Assembly (NCBI GenBank): GCA_937901185.1
Contig: CALCHR010000225.1
Coordinates: 1 to 33,272, forward strand
Direction of reading: 5' to 3'
DNA: 33,272 nt
From: an uncultured Bacteroidales bacterium
Lineage (GTDB): Bacteria; Bacteroidota; Bacteroidia; Bacteroidales; Bacteroidaceae
A model generated the notes under the pieces. That model worked only from the letters and a program-made list of their open reading frames with translations. It had not been told where the DNA came from and searched no databases. Below are positions 9,043 to 16,182 of this stretch, piece after piece; position 1 is the first letter of the stretch, and the number at the start of each line of letters is the position of its first letter. The position numbers and the translations under genes are program-made.

Positions 9043-10167
9043 CTAGTCGTTTAACATCATTGGCATCAAAAGCATCAAGACATGCTCACCCTCGTGTTGC
9101 TGGGCCGGCACCATCACGCCAGCTCTACTTCCATCTGAGAGTTGCATCACAACTTCTTCTCCTTCCAAGTTGTTCAATAGTTCTGTCAAGAATGTTCCTT
9201 TGAAACCAATGCTCATAGGCATACCGGAATAGTCACACAGTAAAGATTCCTCAGCCGACATAGAGAAATCTATATCTTGACTGGAGATTGTCATCTTACT
9301 TGCAGCCAACTGAATCTTTATCAGTGCACTGGTTGCACTAGAGAATATCAGCACACGGCGCAAGGCACTCAGCAAAGCTCCTCTGTTTACTGTTACACAA
9401 TTAGGATTATTCTGAGGAATCACACTATTATAATTTGGGTATCTACCTTCAATTAAGCGGCAAGACACCACATAATTTTCTGTAGATACTACAGCATTGC
9501 GTTCTGTAAATCGAACAACTGATTCACCCTGTTCTTTTGCTAAAATATTTCGGAGCAAGCCTGCGGGCTTTTTAGGCAAGATAAAAGTACCCGGACGCGA
9601 AGCCTTTGCTCCATACACTCGTCCACAAGCCAATTTGTGGCCATCACTAGCCACCACAGCCAAGTTTTCATCCGAAGCATCAAAGTAGATACCATTCATT
9701 ACCGGACGCAGAGCATCATCGGCTGTAGCAAAGAGTGCACGGTTAATGCTATTCAGCAACACACTGCTAGACAAACAAAGCGACACATTGTCTTCTTCCA
9801 TTGCGGGGGGCAAAGGATATTCGTCTGCAGCCTGTCCCATAAAATTGTATTTACCATTCTGGTACTCCACAGTAATCTCCATACTATTCGGATTCACAAA
9901 GAAATCCAGAGGCTGTTCAGGAATCTCTTTAATGGCATCTTGTACAGTTTTAGCATTCACAGCAAAGCGAATGTCGGCATCACTCTCTACAAGATCCACC
10001 ACCGTAGTCAGAGTAGTTTCATTGTCAGAAGCTGTCAGAGTAAGTTTATTATCTCGGATGTCAAACAAGAAACTATCCAAGATAGGTAAATTGTTTTTAG
10101 GAGCTATCACACGGCCCACAATTTGTAGGCGAGAAGATAGCGTAGCACTGGAAATTACAAATTTCAT
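9043..10167 (-). CDS. dnaN: DNA polymerase III subunit beta (sliding clamp)
   Basis: The protein has 374 residues, normal for the beta clamp: three repeated clamp domains starting MKFVISSATLSSRLQIVGRVI. Typical segments are LPILDSFLFDI in domain 1, RPVMNGIYFD in domain 2 and EGRYPNYNSVIPQ near the domain 2/3 link. The C terminus is MLLMPMMLND, where the usual MPMR ending is replaced by MPMMLND. It is the first gene of the minus-strand operon; a -7 box TAACTTTG lies at 10211-10218. The clamp ring tethers the replicative polymerase and many repair enzymes. Confidence 0.97.
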   Translation of the reverse strand: MKFVISSATLSSRLQIVGRVIAPKNNLPILDSFLFDIRDNKLTLTASDNETTLTTVVDLVESDADIRFAVNAKTVQDAIKEIPEQPLDFFVNPNSMEITVEYQNGKYNFMGQAADEYPLPPAMEEDNVSLCLSSSVLLNSINRALFATADDALRPVMNGIYFDASDENLAVVASDGHKLACGRVYGAKASRPGTFILPKKPAGLLRNILAKEQGESVVRFTERNAVVSTENYVVSCRLIEGRYPNYNSVIPQNNPNCVTVNRGALLSALRRVLIFSSATSALIKIQLAASKMTISSQDIDFSMSAEESLLCDYSGMPMSIGFKGTFLTELLNNLEGEEVVMQLSDGSRAGVMVPAQQHEGEHVLMLLMPMMLND

Positions 10168-10210
10168 ATCTTTATTTTTATTATTGTACCTAGATGTTTA
10201 CTTGGAATGG

Positions 10211-10218
10211 CAAAGTTA
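10211..10218 (-). promoter_or_regulatory. Bacteroidota -7 box for the dnaN operon
   Basis: The minus strand reads TAACTTTG, matching TAnnTTTG, about 44 bp upstream of the dnaN ATG. I could not find a TTTG at the ideal 19-21 bp spacing, so only the -7 element is called. Confidence 0.55.
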
Positions 10219-10293
10219 TAAAAAAATAAATCTTCAAGAGGGCTTGCAAATGTTTTTTTCAAAGTTTTTTTAGAGTAGATAAAAAGAAAGTTG

Positions 10294-10301
10294 TAATTTC
10301 G
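10294..10301 (+). promoter_or_regulatory. Possible -7 box for the DUF3127 gene
   Basis: TAATTTCG is one mismatch from TAnnTTTG, 38 bp before the ATG at 10340. A T-run at 10265-10271 sits roughly where a -33 TTTG would be. The match is weak. Confidence 0.35.
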
Positions 10302-10339
10302 CTTCCAAATTTTCAGACAACAAATAAAATTTAATAGAA

Positions 10340-10726
10340 ATGGAAATCTCAGGTAAGATTATTGCAGCATTAGAGCCGCGCGGTGGCGTATCATCACGCA
10401 CCGGTAACAATTGGAAGATGCAAGAATTTGTAATTGAAACACAAGAACAATATCCTCGTAAGTGTATGTTCAGTGTGTTTGGCGAGGACAGACTTCGCGA
10501 AATGAACATCCAGGTTGGCGAAGAACTGATTGTATCTTTTGATGTCGATGCCCGCGAATACAACGGCCGTTGGTACAACGACATCCGCGCCTGGAAAGTG
10601 GAGCGCAAGGCTGCAACTCCCGCTCCCGCAGCTCCTGCACCTGCAGTAGGCAATGACATCCCGGCCCCCTCTGCTCCCTTCTCTCCAAATGAAGGCGAAG
10701 GCTTGAGCGACGACCTGCCGTTCTAA
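10340..10726 (+). CDS. DUF3127 family, SSB-like small protein
   Basis: The protein has 128 residues. The first ~90 residues (MEISGKIIAALEPRGG through NDIRAWKVER) form a compact beta-rich domain of the DUF3127 family, with OB-fold-like spacing of aromatic and basic residues (WKMQEFVIET, GRWYNDIRAW). A flexible Ala/Pro linker follows (about 91-115), then an acidic end GLSDDLPF. The linker-plus-acidic-tip layout resembles bacterial SSB, whose tip is typically DDDIPF. It is divergent from dnaN and followed by its own terminator. A single-stranded DNA role is inferred from the tail and fold. It is clearly shorter than canonical SSB and is not ssb itself. Confidence 0.85.
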   Translation: MEISGKIIAALEPRGGVSSRTGNNWKMQEFVIETQEQYPRKCMFSVFGEDRLREMNIQVGEELIVSFDVDAREYNGRWYNDIRAWKVERKAATPAPAAPAPAVGNDIPAPSAPFSPNEGEGLSDDLPF

Positions 10727-10749
10727 TCGTTTTACATTTTTATCTACAC

Positions 10750-10802
10750 CAGCGAATTTGCAAACAGCCACAGATATGTAGCTTTGCAGATTCGCTGTTT
10801 TT
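10750..10802 (+). terminator. Terminator after the DUF3127 gene
   Basis: CAGCGAAT at 10750-10757 pairs with ATTCGCTG at 10790-10797, with further pairing of TTGCAAA and TTTGCA inside. Five T follow (10798-10802). It separates the gene from mtgA. Confidence 0.8.
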
Positions 10803-10816
10803 ACAGATAGACAGCT

Positions 10817-11506
10817 ATGTTTATTCTAAGAATCCTAAAGTGGTGCATCATTTTTTTCTTCGCCTCTACCATTCTCTCCGTGCTCATCTACAAATGGACA
10901 CCTGTAGCCTTTACGCCTCTAATGGGCATCCACTACACGGAGCAATTATACAGAGGTGAACGTCCGGTCTTAGAGCACCAATGGATTCCGCTTGACAGCA
11001 TGCCACGCTATCTGCCATTGGCTGTCATCGCCTCAGAAGATCAGACATTTATGCAGCATGATGGATTTGACTTTAAGGCCATCAAGACGGCTATGGACGA
11101 ATATAAATCCGGCAAGCGCAAACGAGGCGGAAGCACCATCAGCCAACAAACGGCCAAGAATGTTTTTCTTTGGCCTTCGGCATCCTGGTTTCGCAAAGGA
11201 CTTGAAGTCTATTTCACCATACTCATAGAAACTTTTTGGTCCAAAGAAAGAATCATGGAGGTCTATCTAAACAGCATTGAGATGGGGCCGGGAATCTACG
11301 GCATAAAAGCAACTGCCGAAAATCATTTCAACCGCAAGCCCCACAAGTTGCAGCGCGCTGATTGCGCACTCATCGCAGCTACTCTTCCGGCTCCGCTCCG
11401 CTTCAGTTCCAAACATCCCGGACCTTATATGCGCAAGCGCCAGAAGAAGATTCTTATAGAAATGCGCAACATAGAATCTACCTGCGGCTGGAAGATGGAT
11501 AAATAA
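10817..11506 (+). CDS. mtgA: Monofunctional peptidoglycan transglycosylase
   Basis: This is a GT51 glycosyltransferase of 229 residues, the usual MtgA length. One N-terminal membrane helix (about residues 6-25) anchors it on the periplasmic side. The catalytic motif is SEDQTFMQHDGFD (catalytic Glu74), followed by KRGGSTISQQTAKNVFL and ERIMEVYLNSIEMGPGIYGI. No transpeptidase domain is present. It polymerises lipid II into glycan strands. The ATG lies 14 bp after the previous terminator's T-run, so its promoter is either inside that short gap or read-through from upstream. Confidence 0.95.
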   Translation: MFILRILKWCIIFFFASTILSVLIYKWTPVAFTPLMGIHYTEQLYRGERPVLEHQWIPLDSMPRYLPLAVIASEDQTFMQHDGFDFKAIKTAMDEYKSGKRKRGGSTISQQTAKNVFLWPSASWFRKGLEVYFTILIETFWSKERIMEVYLNSIEMGPGIYGIKATAENHFNRKPHKLQRADCALIAATLPAPLRFSSKHPGPYMRKRQKKILIEMRNIESTCGWKMDK

Positions 11507-11530
11507 AGCCCGGAGTGCACTCCGGGCTTT
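11505..11530. terminator. Palindromic terminator between convergent genes
   Basis: A perfect palindrome: AAAGCCCGGAGTG at 11505-11517 pairs with CACTCCGGGCTTT at 11518-11530. It overlaps the end of the mtgA stop region and lies 33 bp from the stop of the convergent polyferredoxin gene. It can work in both directions, though the T-run is only three long on each side. Confidence 0.75.
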
Positions 11531-11563
11531 GATGTATGATAGAAGAAAAAGCTGTATCCTCTA

Positions 11564-12193
11564 TTAGATTTTCTCCATCGTCATTATTTTAGTGGGGCAA
11601 GCCTTTACACAACGGCCACACTTGATACAGTCGGGATGTAAATATCCGCGTTCATCTCCCCTTGAATCATACGGGGTAAGTTGCATCGGGCACACCTTTG
11701 CACATCGTTTACACTTCATTTGGCAAGCCGCAGATACAGCCACATAAGAAAAACCGTTCTTATGTTTTTGAGGAGACACCCATGCTGAAAGTGTACCCAT
11801 CGGGCAAAATGTACACCAGGTACGAGGAGCATAAATAACAGCCAGCACAATCCCCACAATCGTAGTAATCAATATAATATTCCAAAACGTACGCCCCACT
11901 CCGGCCAAGGTTAGCCCATTAGTATAAAGTTGTACACCAAACATCCCAAAGATAAAACACAACATAAAGATACGAAAGCCCTTGCTACGCACAAACTTTG
12001 GAATAGGACGATGAGGAGAAATTCTACCAATCACTTTATCATAAAGGCTTCCTCTTGGACAAAAATGCCCACACCAATATCTACCCTTTCGCACAGCCAT
12101 AGCAACAGGCCCCACCATGCAGATAAGCGCTATCACTCCTACCTCCGGAACAAAGTAGGCTACCACTAAATAAAGAAATAAAATCCAGTACAT
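11564..12193 (-). CDS. Membrane 4Fe-4S polyferredoxin (NapH/YccM-like)
   Basis: The protein has 209 residues. It has membrane segments at about 5-33, 73-93 and 103-121. It has two CxxxCP-type clusters of the NapH/YccM/CcoG group (CGHFCPRG near 41, CTFCPMG near 127). It ends with two [4Fe-4S] ferredoxin motifs (CQMKCKRCAKVCP and CIKCGRCVKACP). It should pass electrons across or along the inner membrane to an unidentified partner. It lies 74 bp downstream of an ArsR repressor on the same strand, so expression is likely metal- or redox-controlled. No terminal oxidoreductase partner is encoded beside it. Confidence 0.88.
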   Translation of the reverse strand: MYWILFLYLVVAYFVPEVGVIALICMVGPVAMAVRKGRYWCGHFCPRGSLYDKVIGRISPHRPIPKFVRSKGFRIFMLCFIFGMFGVQLYTNGLTLAGVGRTFWNIILITTIVGIVLAVIYAPRTWCTFCPMGTLSAWVSPQKHKNGFSYVAVSAACQMKCKRCAKVCPMQLTPYDSRGDERGYLHPDCIKCGRCVKACPTKIMTMEKI

Positions 12194-12267
12194 AAAATCT
12201 TCCTTCTATAGGATAATATTCGCAATTCCACAAACTATTTTTAGCCCCGATAGGAACAGCGTGAAAA

Positions 12268-12585
12268 TCAGATTTTCTCGCCGCAAGCACTGTCTTTGAA
12301 AAACTCGCCAAACAGCTGCATTGCCAGATTTAAGTTCTCGCGGTTGATGCAATACTTCACTTTGGGAGGGTCTACCTCTCCTTGTACCAACCCCACACTC
12401 TTAAGCTCCTTAAGATGCTGAGAAACGGTGGCCTTAGCTATCGGAAGTTCCTCATGGATACCTCCAAAACAACATTCTTGCTGCTTAGCTAGAAATTGCA
12501 GTATAGCAATTCTCGCCGGGTGACCCATGGCTTTTGCAAAACGGGCCAAAAGTTCTTGTCGGATGGTGTAATCTTTATTCTGCAT
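12268..12585 (-). CDS. ArsR/SmtB-family transcriptional repressor
   Basis: This winged-helix regulator has 105 residues from the start chosen here. The ArsR core is ARFAKAMGHPARIAILQFL, then the recognition region LPIAKATVSQHLKELKSVGLVQGE, then the wing VKYCIN. Possible metal ligands are the CysCys pair in QECCFGG and a Cys near the C terminus (DSACGEKI). A longer reading from an ATG at 12597 is possible. The promoter at 12608-12638 would start RNA close to 12601, so the downstream ATG (12585) gives a more usual leader. It is probably autoregulated and controls the polyferredoxin gene. The inducer cannot be read from sequence. Confidence 0.9.
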   Translation of the reverse strand: MQNKDYTIRQELLARFAKAMGHPARIAILQFLAKQQECCFGGIHEELPIAKATVSQHLKELKSVGLVQGEVDPPKVKYCINRENLNLAMQLFGEFFKDSACGEKI

Positions 12586-12607
12586 ACTATTTACCATTTA
12601 GCATTCG

Positions 12608-12638
12608 CAAAAATACAAATTATTTTCCATGCCACAAA
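12608..12638 (-). promoter_or_regulatory. Promoter of the arsR-polyferredoxin operon
   Basis: The minus strand has TTTG (12635-12638), a 19-bp spacer and TATTTTTG (12608-12615), a full match to TTTG-N19-21-TAnnTTTG. It places transcription start just upstream of the ArsR start codon. Confidence 0.75.
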
Positions 12639-12750
12639 ACAATGCATCAAGGTATAGAGCAATCTTCCACAGCCGAACAAAGTTTCAAGCCCTTATAGCA
12701 TAAAATTTTCGCAGTCTTTTTCTACCCTCATAAGTATCTGAAAATCAAGG

Positions 12751-12855
12751 GGCATTTTTTAGCTTTTCTTCGGTAACTACTAGGAAAAACTAGGTAACTA
12801 CTAGGAAAATTTCGGTAACTACTAAGAACGCGAAAGTAACTACTAAGAAAAAGGA
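12751..12855 (+). repeat. 21-bp-period intergenic tandem repeat, array B
   Basis: Four units start at 12772, 12793, 12814 and 12835, exactly 21 bp apart. The first two share GGTAACTACTAGGAAAA, the third has GGTAACTACTAAGAA and the fourth AGTAACTACTAAGAAAAA. The 21 bases before (12751-12771) look like a decayed unit. The left flank GGGCATTTTTTAG at 12750-12762 resembles GGGCATTTCTTAG at 33223-33235 beside array C. The rest of the 12598-12935 gap holds the arsR promoter and, at its right end, the acyltransferase promoter; I see nothing else in it. Confidence 0.85.
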
Positions 12856-12911
12856 GTAGCTTAAGCAGAAAATCCTATGCTCCAAAATCCGCCTTTCGGC
12901 CACCTGAACAC

Positions 12912-12942
12912 TTCGCCGTCTCAAGGTTTTTTAGTATGTTTG
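12912..12942 (+). promoter_or_regulatory. Promoter of the acyltransferase-3 gene
   Basis: TTCG at 12912-12915, a 19-bp spacer and TATGTTTG at 12935-12942. The -7 box overlaps the ATG at 12936, which rules that codon out as the start and favours the ATG at 12966. Confidence 0.65.
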
Positions 12943-12965
12943 CAGAGACATTTTCCCAACAAGCT

Positions 12966-13916
12966 ATGAGCAAGAAAAGAGTAGAGGAAATAGATTTCTT
13001 AAAATGCGTATTGATTGTGCTGATGGTTGCATTCCATTTGGCATTCTTCGCCGACCAGCACCCCTATGCAAAGGATTTTGTCTACACATTTCACATGCCT
13101 GGATTTCTGATCGTGTCGGGTTTTCTTGCTCCCACATGGAACCGCAGCAACCCACGCAATTTTTTCTCCGGAAAAATCTTATGGATATTAGTTCCCTACC
13201 TAATAATGGAAACTGCCTATGCCGGTGCTTCGGCGTTTCTCCCGGTACGCGATGGAATTGGAGAACTGAGTCTTAAGACTTTAAGCGAGGCCATATTTCT
13301 CCACCCCGTTGGCCCCTATTGGTATCTGCATACATTGATGGTGTGTAGCTGCATCTATTTCGCAGCAAGCAAATGGGAAAAGTGGAACGGACTTATGCCT
13401 TTTATCATCTGCGGTGCAATTTTTACTTTGCTCTCTTCCACAGAAATACGCATCATAGCCCTCTCCAGCGGTCTCTATTTTTTAATTGGAGCCGCAGCAA
13501 AGCGCTACACCGACAATTTTTTCAGCATATTCCATCCTCGCTGGTGGATGGTCTTCCCTTTAATAGGCCTGACTGCTTTTCCTGCTTGCTTTGACAGATT
13601 CAGTTTGGGTGGAATGGCCATCGTTTATGCAGCCGTGTGTTGCATCATGGGATGCTACACATTTATTATATATAAGGGAGCCAAAGACGCCTTGCTTTTT
13701 GTAGGGCGCAACTCTTTATTAGTGTTGCTTTTCTCTCCGCTGTTTACGATGGCTGCCAAATGGGCCATTCCCCTATTCAGTTTCGACCCTTCCGGCACTT
13801 GTTTTATGCTGATTGCCACCCCCCTTAGCATAATCGGAAGTTTTGCAGTGGCCAAATGCATTGAATGGGTAAAGCTATCCCCGCTCTTCTTCGGGCGAGA
13901 GAAAGTTTTCCTATAA
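12966..13916 (+). CDS. Acyltransferase-3 family membrane protein
   Basis: This is an integral membrane protein of 316 residues with about ten hydrophobic segments. It starts with the acyltransferase-3 signature: a charged RVEEIDFLKCVLIVLMVAFHL (conserved His) and YTFHMPGFLIVSG. PYWYLHTLM follows in the middle. The family O-acylates sugars or lipids such as peptidoglycan, capsule or LPS parts; the substrate here is unknown. The reading frame is open from 12936, but that ATG lies in the -7 box, so the start is set at 12966. The gene is monocistronic with its own terminator. Confidence 0.88.
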   Translation: MSKKRVEEIDFLKCVLIVLMVAFHLAFFADQHPYAKDFVYTFHMPGFLIVSGFLAPTWNRSNPRNFFSGKILWILVPYLIMETAYAGASAFLPVRDGIGELSLKTLSEAIFLHPVGPYWYLHTLMVCSCIYFAASKWEKWNGLMPFIICGAIFTLLSSTEIRIIALSSGLYFLIGAAAKRYTDNFFSIFHPRWWMVFPLIGLTAFPACFDRFSLGGMAIVYAAVCCIMGCYTFIIYKGAKDALLFVGRNSLLVLLFSPLFTMAAKWAIPLFSFDPSGTCFMLIATPLSIIGSFAVAKCIEWVKLSPLFFGREKVFL

Positions 13917-13954
13917 GAATATCACAGCGCAAACACTTTTCCCGTAAACCAATA

Positions 13955-13996
13955 CGAGAATGGGGAGAACCAATCGGCCTCCCCATTCTCGTTTTT
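13955..13996 (+). terminator. Terminator of the acyltransferase gene
   Basis: CGAGAATGGGGAG at 13955-13967 pairs perfectly with CTCCCCATTCTCG at 13979-13991, followed by TTTTT at 13992-13996. There is no T-run on the other strand. Confidence 0.9.
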
Positions 13997-14039
13997 ATTA
14001 TCCAGAAATCAGCTACACAGCCCCAAAGGCCGGCAGTGC

Positions 14040-14951
14040 TTAGTATTTCAAAATTTGTCCGGGACGAATCTTGCTTGTCTTTGCAAGGCGATTAAGGCTA
14101 CAAAGCTGATTGACCGTCACCCCTAAGCGTTTTGCTATCACATAAAGGCTGTCGCCCTTACGCACTTTATAATATTGTCCCCGAGCAGCAGATGCTGAAG
14201 ATTTAGACTTGCCTGATTGCAACTTATTAGCTTTGGCCAACAAGGTTGTGTTGGCATTTGAGCGGCGGTTATTATTTACATAAACATAATAATCACCAGT
14301 CACATCCTGATTAGCAAAGTCAAAGAGGAAAGCGGGGTTTATAGGCTGGCCGAGCAATCTTGTCTCAAAGTGCAAGTGAGAACCATAAGAGCGGCCAGTG
14401 TTTCCACCCAAGCCTATAGGCTGACCTGCCTTCACTTCATCATCCACAGCCACCAAGTGTTTAGACATATGAGCATAGATAGTCTCCAAGCCATTATTAT
14501 GGCGTATAACAACATACTTTCCATATCCACGAGCATCGTACTTCACGATACGCACCTTGCCATCAAAAGCTGCGCTGATGGTATCGCCGGTGTAGACTTT
14601 CACATCAATACCATAGTGCATACGACGGAAAGAACGACGATAGCCATAGTTGCTAGTAACCTTACGACTAGTAGTAGGCATATGGAAACCACGAAGGTCT
14701 ATTTTGAAACTATCGGGTACTTCATTTGCGGCATAGCAATGCGGATTTTCTGTATTCCAAGAAGTGTACAGACTTTCTATCTCGTCTACCTCTTCCATCT
14801 GAATCAACTTCTGCAAAGCAACAGAGTCTACAGATTTCAGTTTACGATCAATCGGGGCTTGACGAGCAATCAAGTCCTGTCCATAAACAGAAAAACTTCC
14901 GACAAAAGCCAAAAGTCCGAGGGCGAAGCCTCTCATTTTTTTGAATTCCAT
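14040..14951 (-). CDS. M23 (LytM) peptidase with C-terminal LysM domain
   Basis: This is an exported peptidoglycan hydrolase of 303 residues. The signal peptide spans about 1-24 (ends SVYGQ). The LytM zinc site is complete: His112 and Asp116 in MHYGIDV, His161 in IYAHMS and HLHFE with His194. A Ser/Lys/Ala-rich linker (about 238-256) leads to a LysM domain (YYKVRKGDSLYVIAKRLGVTVNQL through RPGQILKY) for glycan binding. It probably cleaves peptide cross-links during growth or daughter-cell separation. Met6 is an alternative start. The gene is monocistronic, driven by the promoter at 14978-15009. Confidence 0.94.
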   Translation of the reverse strand: MEFKKMRGFALGLLAFVGSFSVYGQDLIARQAPIDRKLKSVDSVALQKLIQMEEVDEIESLYTSWNTENPHCYAANEVPDSFKIDLRGFHMPTTSRKVTSNYGYRRSFRRMHYGIDVKVYTGDTISAAFDGKVRIVKYDARGYGKYVVIRHNNGLETIYAHMSKHLVAVDDEVKAGQPIGLGGNTGRSYGSHLHFETRLLGQPINPAFLFDFANQDVTGDYYVYVNNNRRSNANTTLLAKANKLQSGKSKSSASAARGQYYKVRKGDSLYVIAKRLGVTVNQLCSLNRLAKTSKIRPGQILKY

Positions 14952-14977
14952 TGGTTAGAAAGTGTGTTTTGACGGCG

Positions 14978-15009
14978 CAAAAGTACAAATTATTATTCAG
15001 ACAGCCAAA
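14978..15009 (-). promoter_or_regulatory. Promoter of the M23/LysM peptidase gene
   Basis: The minus strand has TTTG (15006-15009), a 20-bp spacer and TACTTTTG (14978-14985). This is a full consensus match about 27 bp before the start codon. Confidence 0.8.
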
Positions 15010-15065
15010 CATTTAGTAACAATAGATAGCTTAAAAAAATATAAAAATAAAATAGGCTGTATGCG

Positions 15066-15097
15066 TTTTCCTATAAGAGTTTCATTCTGTATATTTG
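15066..15097 (+). promoter_or_regulatory. Promoter of mazG
   Basis: TTTT at 15066-15069, a 20-bp spacer and TATATTTG at 15090-15097. The box overlaps an in-frame ATG at 15095, so translation should start further down at 15143. Confidence 0.65.
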
Positions 15098-15142
15098 CAT
15101 CCACTTATCCGAACCACACTAACAAGTATTGACAAACACTAT

Positions 15143-15946
15143 ATGCACAACAGACAAGAGACCCTTGATGCGTTTGGCAAACTGCTAGACGTACTTGACG
15201 AACTAAGAGAAAAATGCCCTTGGGACAAGAAACAAACCAATGAAAGCCTACGCCCCAACACCATAGAAGAAACCTACGAACTATGCGATGCTCTTATCAG
15301 AGATGACCAGCAAGAAATCTGCAAAGAACTGGGAGACGTATTGCTCCATGTAGCTTTCTATGCTAAAATCGGCTCCGAGAAAAAAGAATTTGACATGTAT
15401 GATGTCTGCAACAGGCTATGCAACAAACTTATTTTTAGACACCCACATGTATTTCCACCCGCAGAAAGCACTCCACAGGAAGGAAACGTAGAGACAGCAC
15501 AGCAGGTATCAGAGCAATGGGAAAAACTCAAGCAGAAAGAGAAGGGCGGCAACAAGTCTGTCTTAAGCGGAGTGCCCAACGCACTACCAGCCCTTATCAA
15601 AGCCTACCGCATCCAAGAGAAAGCCAGAAATGTGGGATTCGACTGGGAAGAGCGCTCACAGGTTTGGAACAAAGTCAAAGAAGAGATAGGCGAATTTGAA
15701 ACAGAGGTAGAGCACATGGATAAGGCCAAAGCAGAGGCGGAGTTTGGAGACCTTCTCTTCAGCCTTATAAATGCTGCACGCCTGTATAAAATCAATCCGG
15801 ACAACGCCTTGGAACTAACAAACCAAAAGTTTATCAGAAGATTCAACTATCTTGAGGCCCAAACTATCAAGAAGGGAAAAGACCTCAGTAGCCTCTCCCT
15901 GGAGGAGATGGACAAAATATGGGAAGAAGCAAAACTCCAGGAGTAA
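15143..15946 (+). CDS. mazG: Nucleoside triphosphate pyrophosphohydrolase MazG
   Basis: The protein has 267 residues from the chosen start, matching the usual tandem-domain MazG (about 260). The N-terminal domain has CPWDKKQTNESLRPNTIEETYEL and ELGDVLLHVAFYAKI. The C-terminal domain repeats the metal-binding pattern as EEIGEFETEV and EAEFGDLLFSLINAARL. It hydrolyses (d)NTPs to monophosphates, clearing abnormal nucleotides. An upstream ATG at 15095 is inside the -7 promoter box and is rejected. No clear terminator follows; the leader of carAB starts about 110 bp later. Confidence 0.93.
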   Translation: MHNRQETLDAFGKLLDVLDELREKCPWDKKQTNESLRPNTIEETYELCDALIRDDQQEICKELGDVLLHVAFYAKIGSEKKEFDMYDVCNRLCNKLIFRHPHVFPPAESTPQEGNVETAQQVSEQWEKLKQKEKGGNKSVLSGVPNALPALIKAYRIQEKARNVGFDWEERSQVWNKVKEEIGEFETEVEHMDKAKAEAEFGDLLFSLINAARLYKINPDNALELTNQKFIRRFNYLEAQTIKKGKDLSSLSLEEMDKIWEEAKLQE

Positions 15947-16024
15947 AAAAAAATCACCAACCCATACATATATTTCTCTTAAAAATAAAATAGCAGCACT
16001 ACCCTATTTTCCGAAAATATTGTC

Positions 16025-16032
16025 TATCTTTG
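16025..16032 (+). promoter_or_regulatory. -7 box of the carAB leader
   Basis: TATCTTTG matches TAnnTTTG and is 21 bp before the leader ATG at 16054. No good TTTG is seen at the expected spacing. Confidence 0.6.
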
Positions 16033-16053
16033 CAAAAAATATAGAAATAGGAC

Positions 16054-16182
16054 ATGAAGCAATTGGAACAATTCCAACATGACAATAAGAAAAGGTGGCG
16101 TTTTACCACCCCAAAAGAACTATTTGTTTCTTGTCTTGTTCCTCATTTTCAAACAATAGCAGAGACCACCTCCGGAAGTTAA
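16054..16182 (+). CDS. Putative carAB leader peptide (pyrL-like)
   Basis: This 42-codon ORF starts MKQLEQFQHDNKKRW and ends AETTSGS. It begins 21 bp after a -7 box and stops at 16180-16182, inside the hairpin of the terminator at 16163-16207. The codons just before the terminator run through a very U-rich stretch (16121-16150, 19 of 30 bases T), with a small hairpin GGTGG/CCACC (16094-16098 with 16106-16110) ahead of it. This reproduces the parts of the E. coli pyrBI leader: pause hairpin, U-rich tract, and a 44-codon leader that ends at the attenuator. It does not resemble an amino-acid-counting leader, as no single codon is enriched. Its expression is inferred, not shown. Confidence 0.6.
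   Translation: MKQLEQFQHDNKKRWRFTTPKELFVSCLVPHFQTIAETTSGS

Noticed and set aside
12751..12855. CRISPR array
   Set aside because: The period is only 21 bp with no unique spacers between repeats, units are degenerate, and no cas gene is in the window.
16054..16182. Amino-acid-specific leader peptide (trp/his/arg type)
   Set aside because: No single amino acid codon is enriched; there is one Trp, two His and two Arg codons spread along the ORF.
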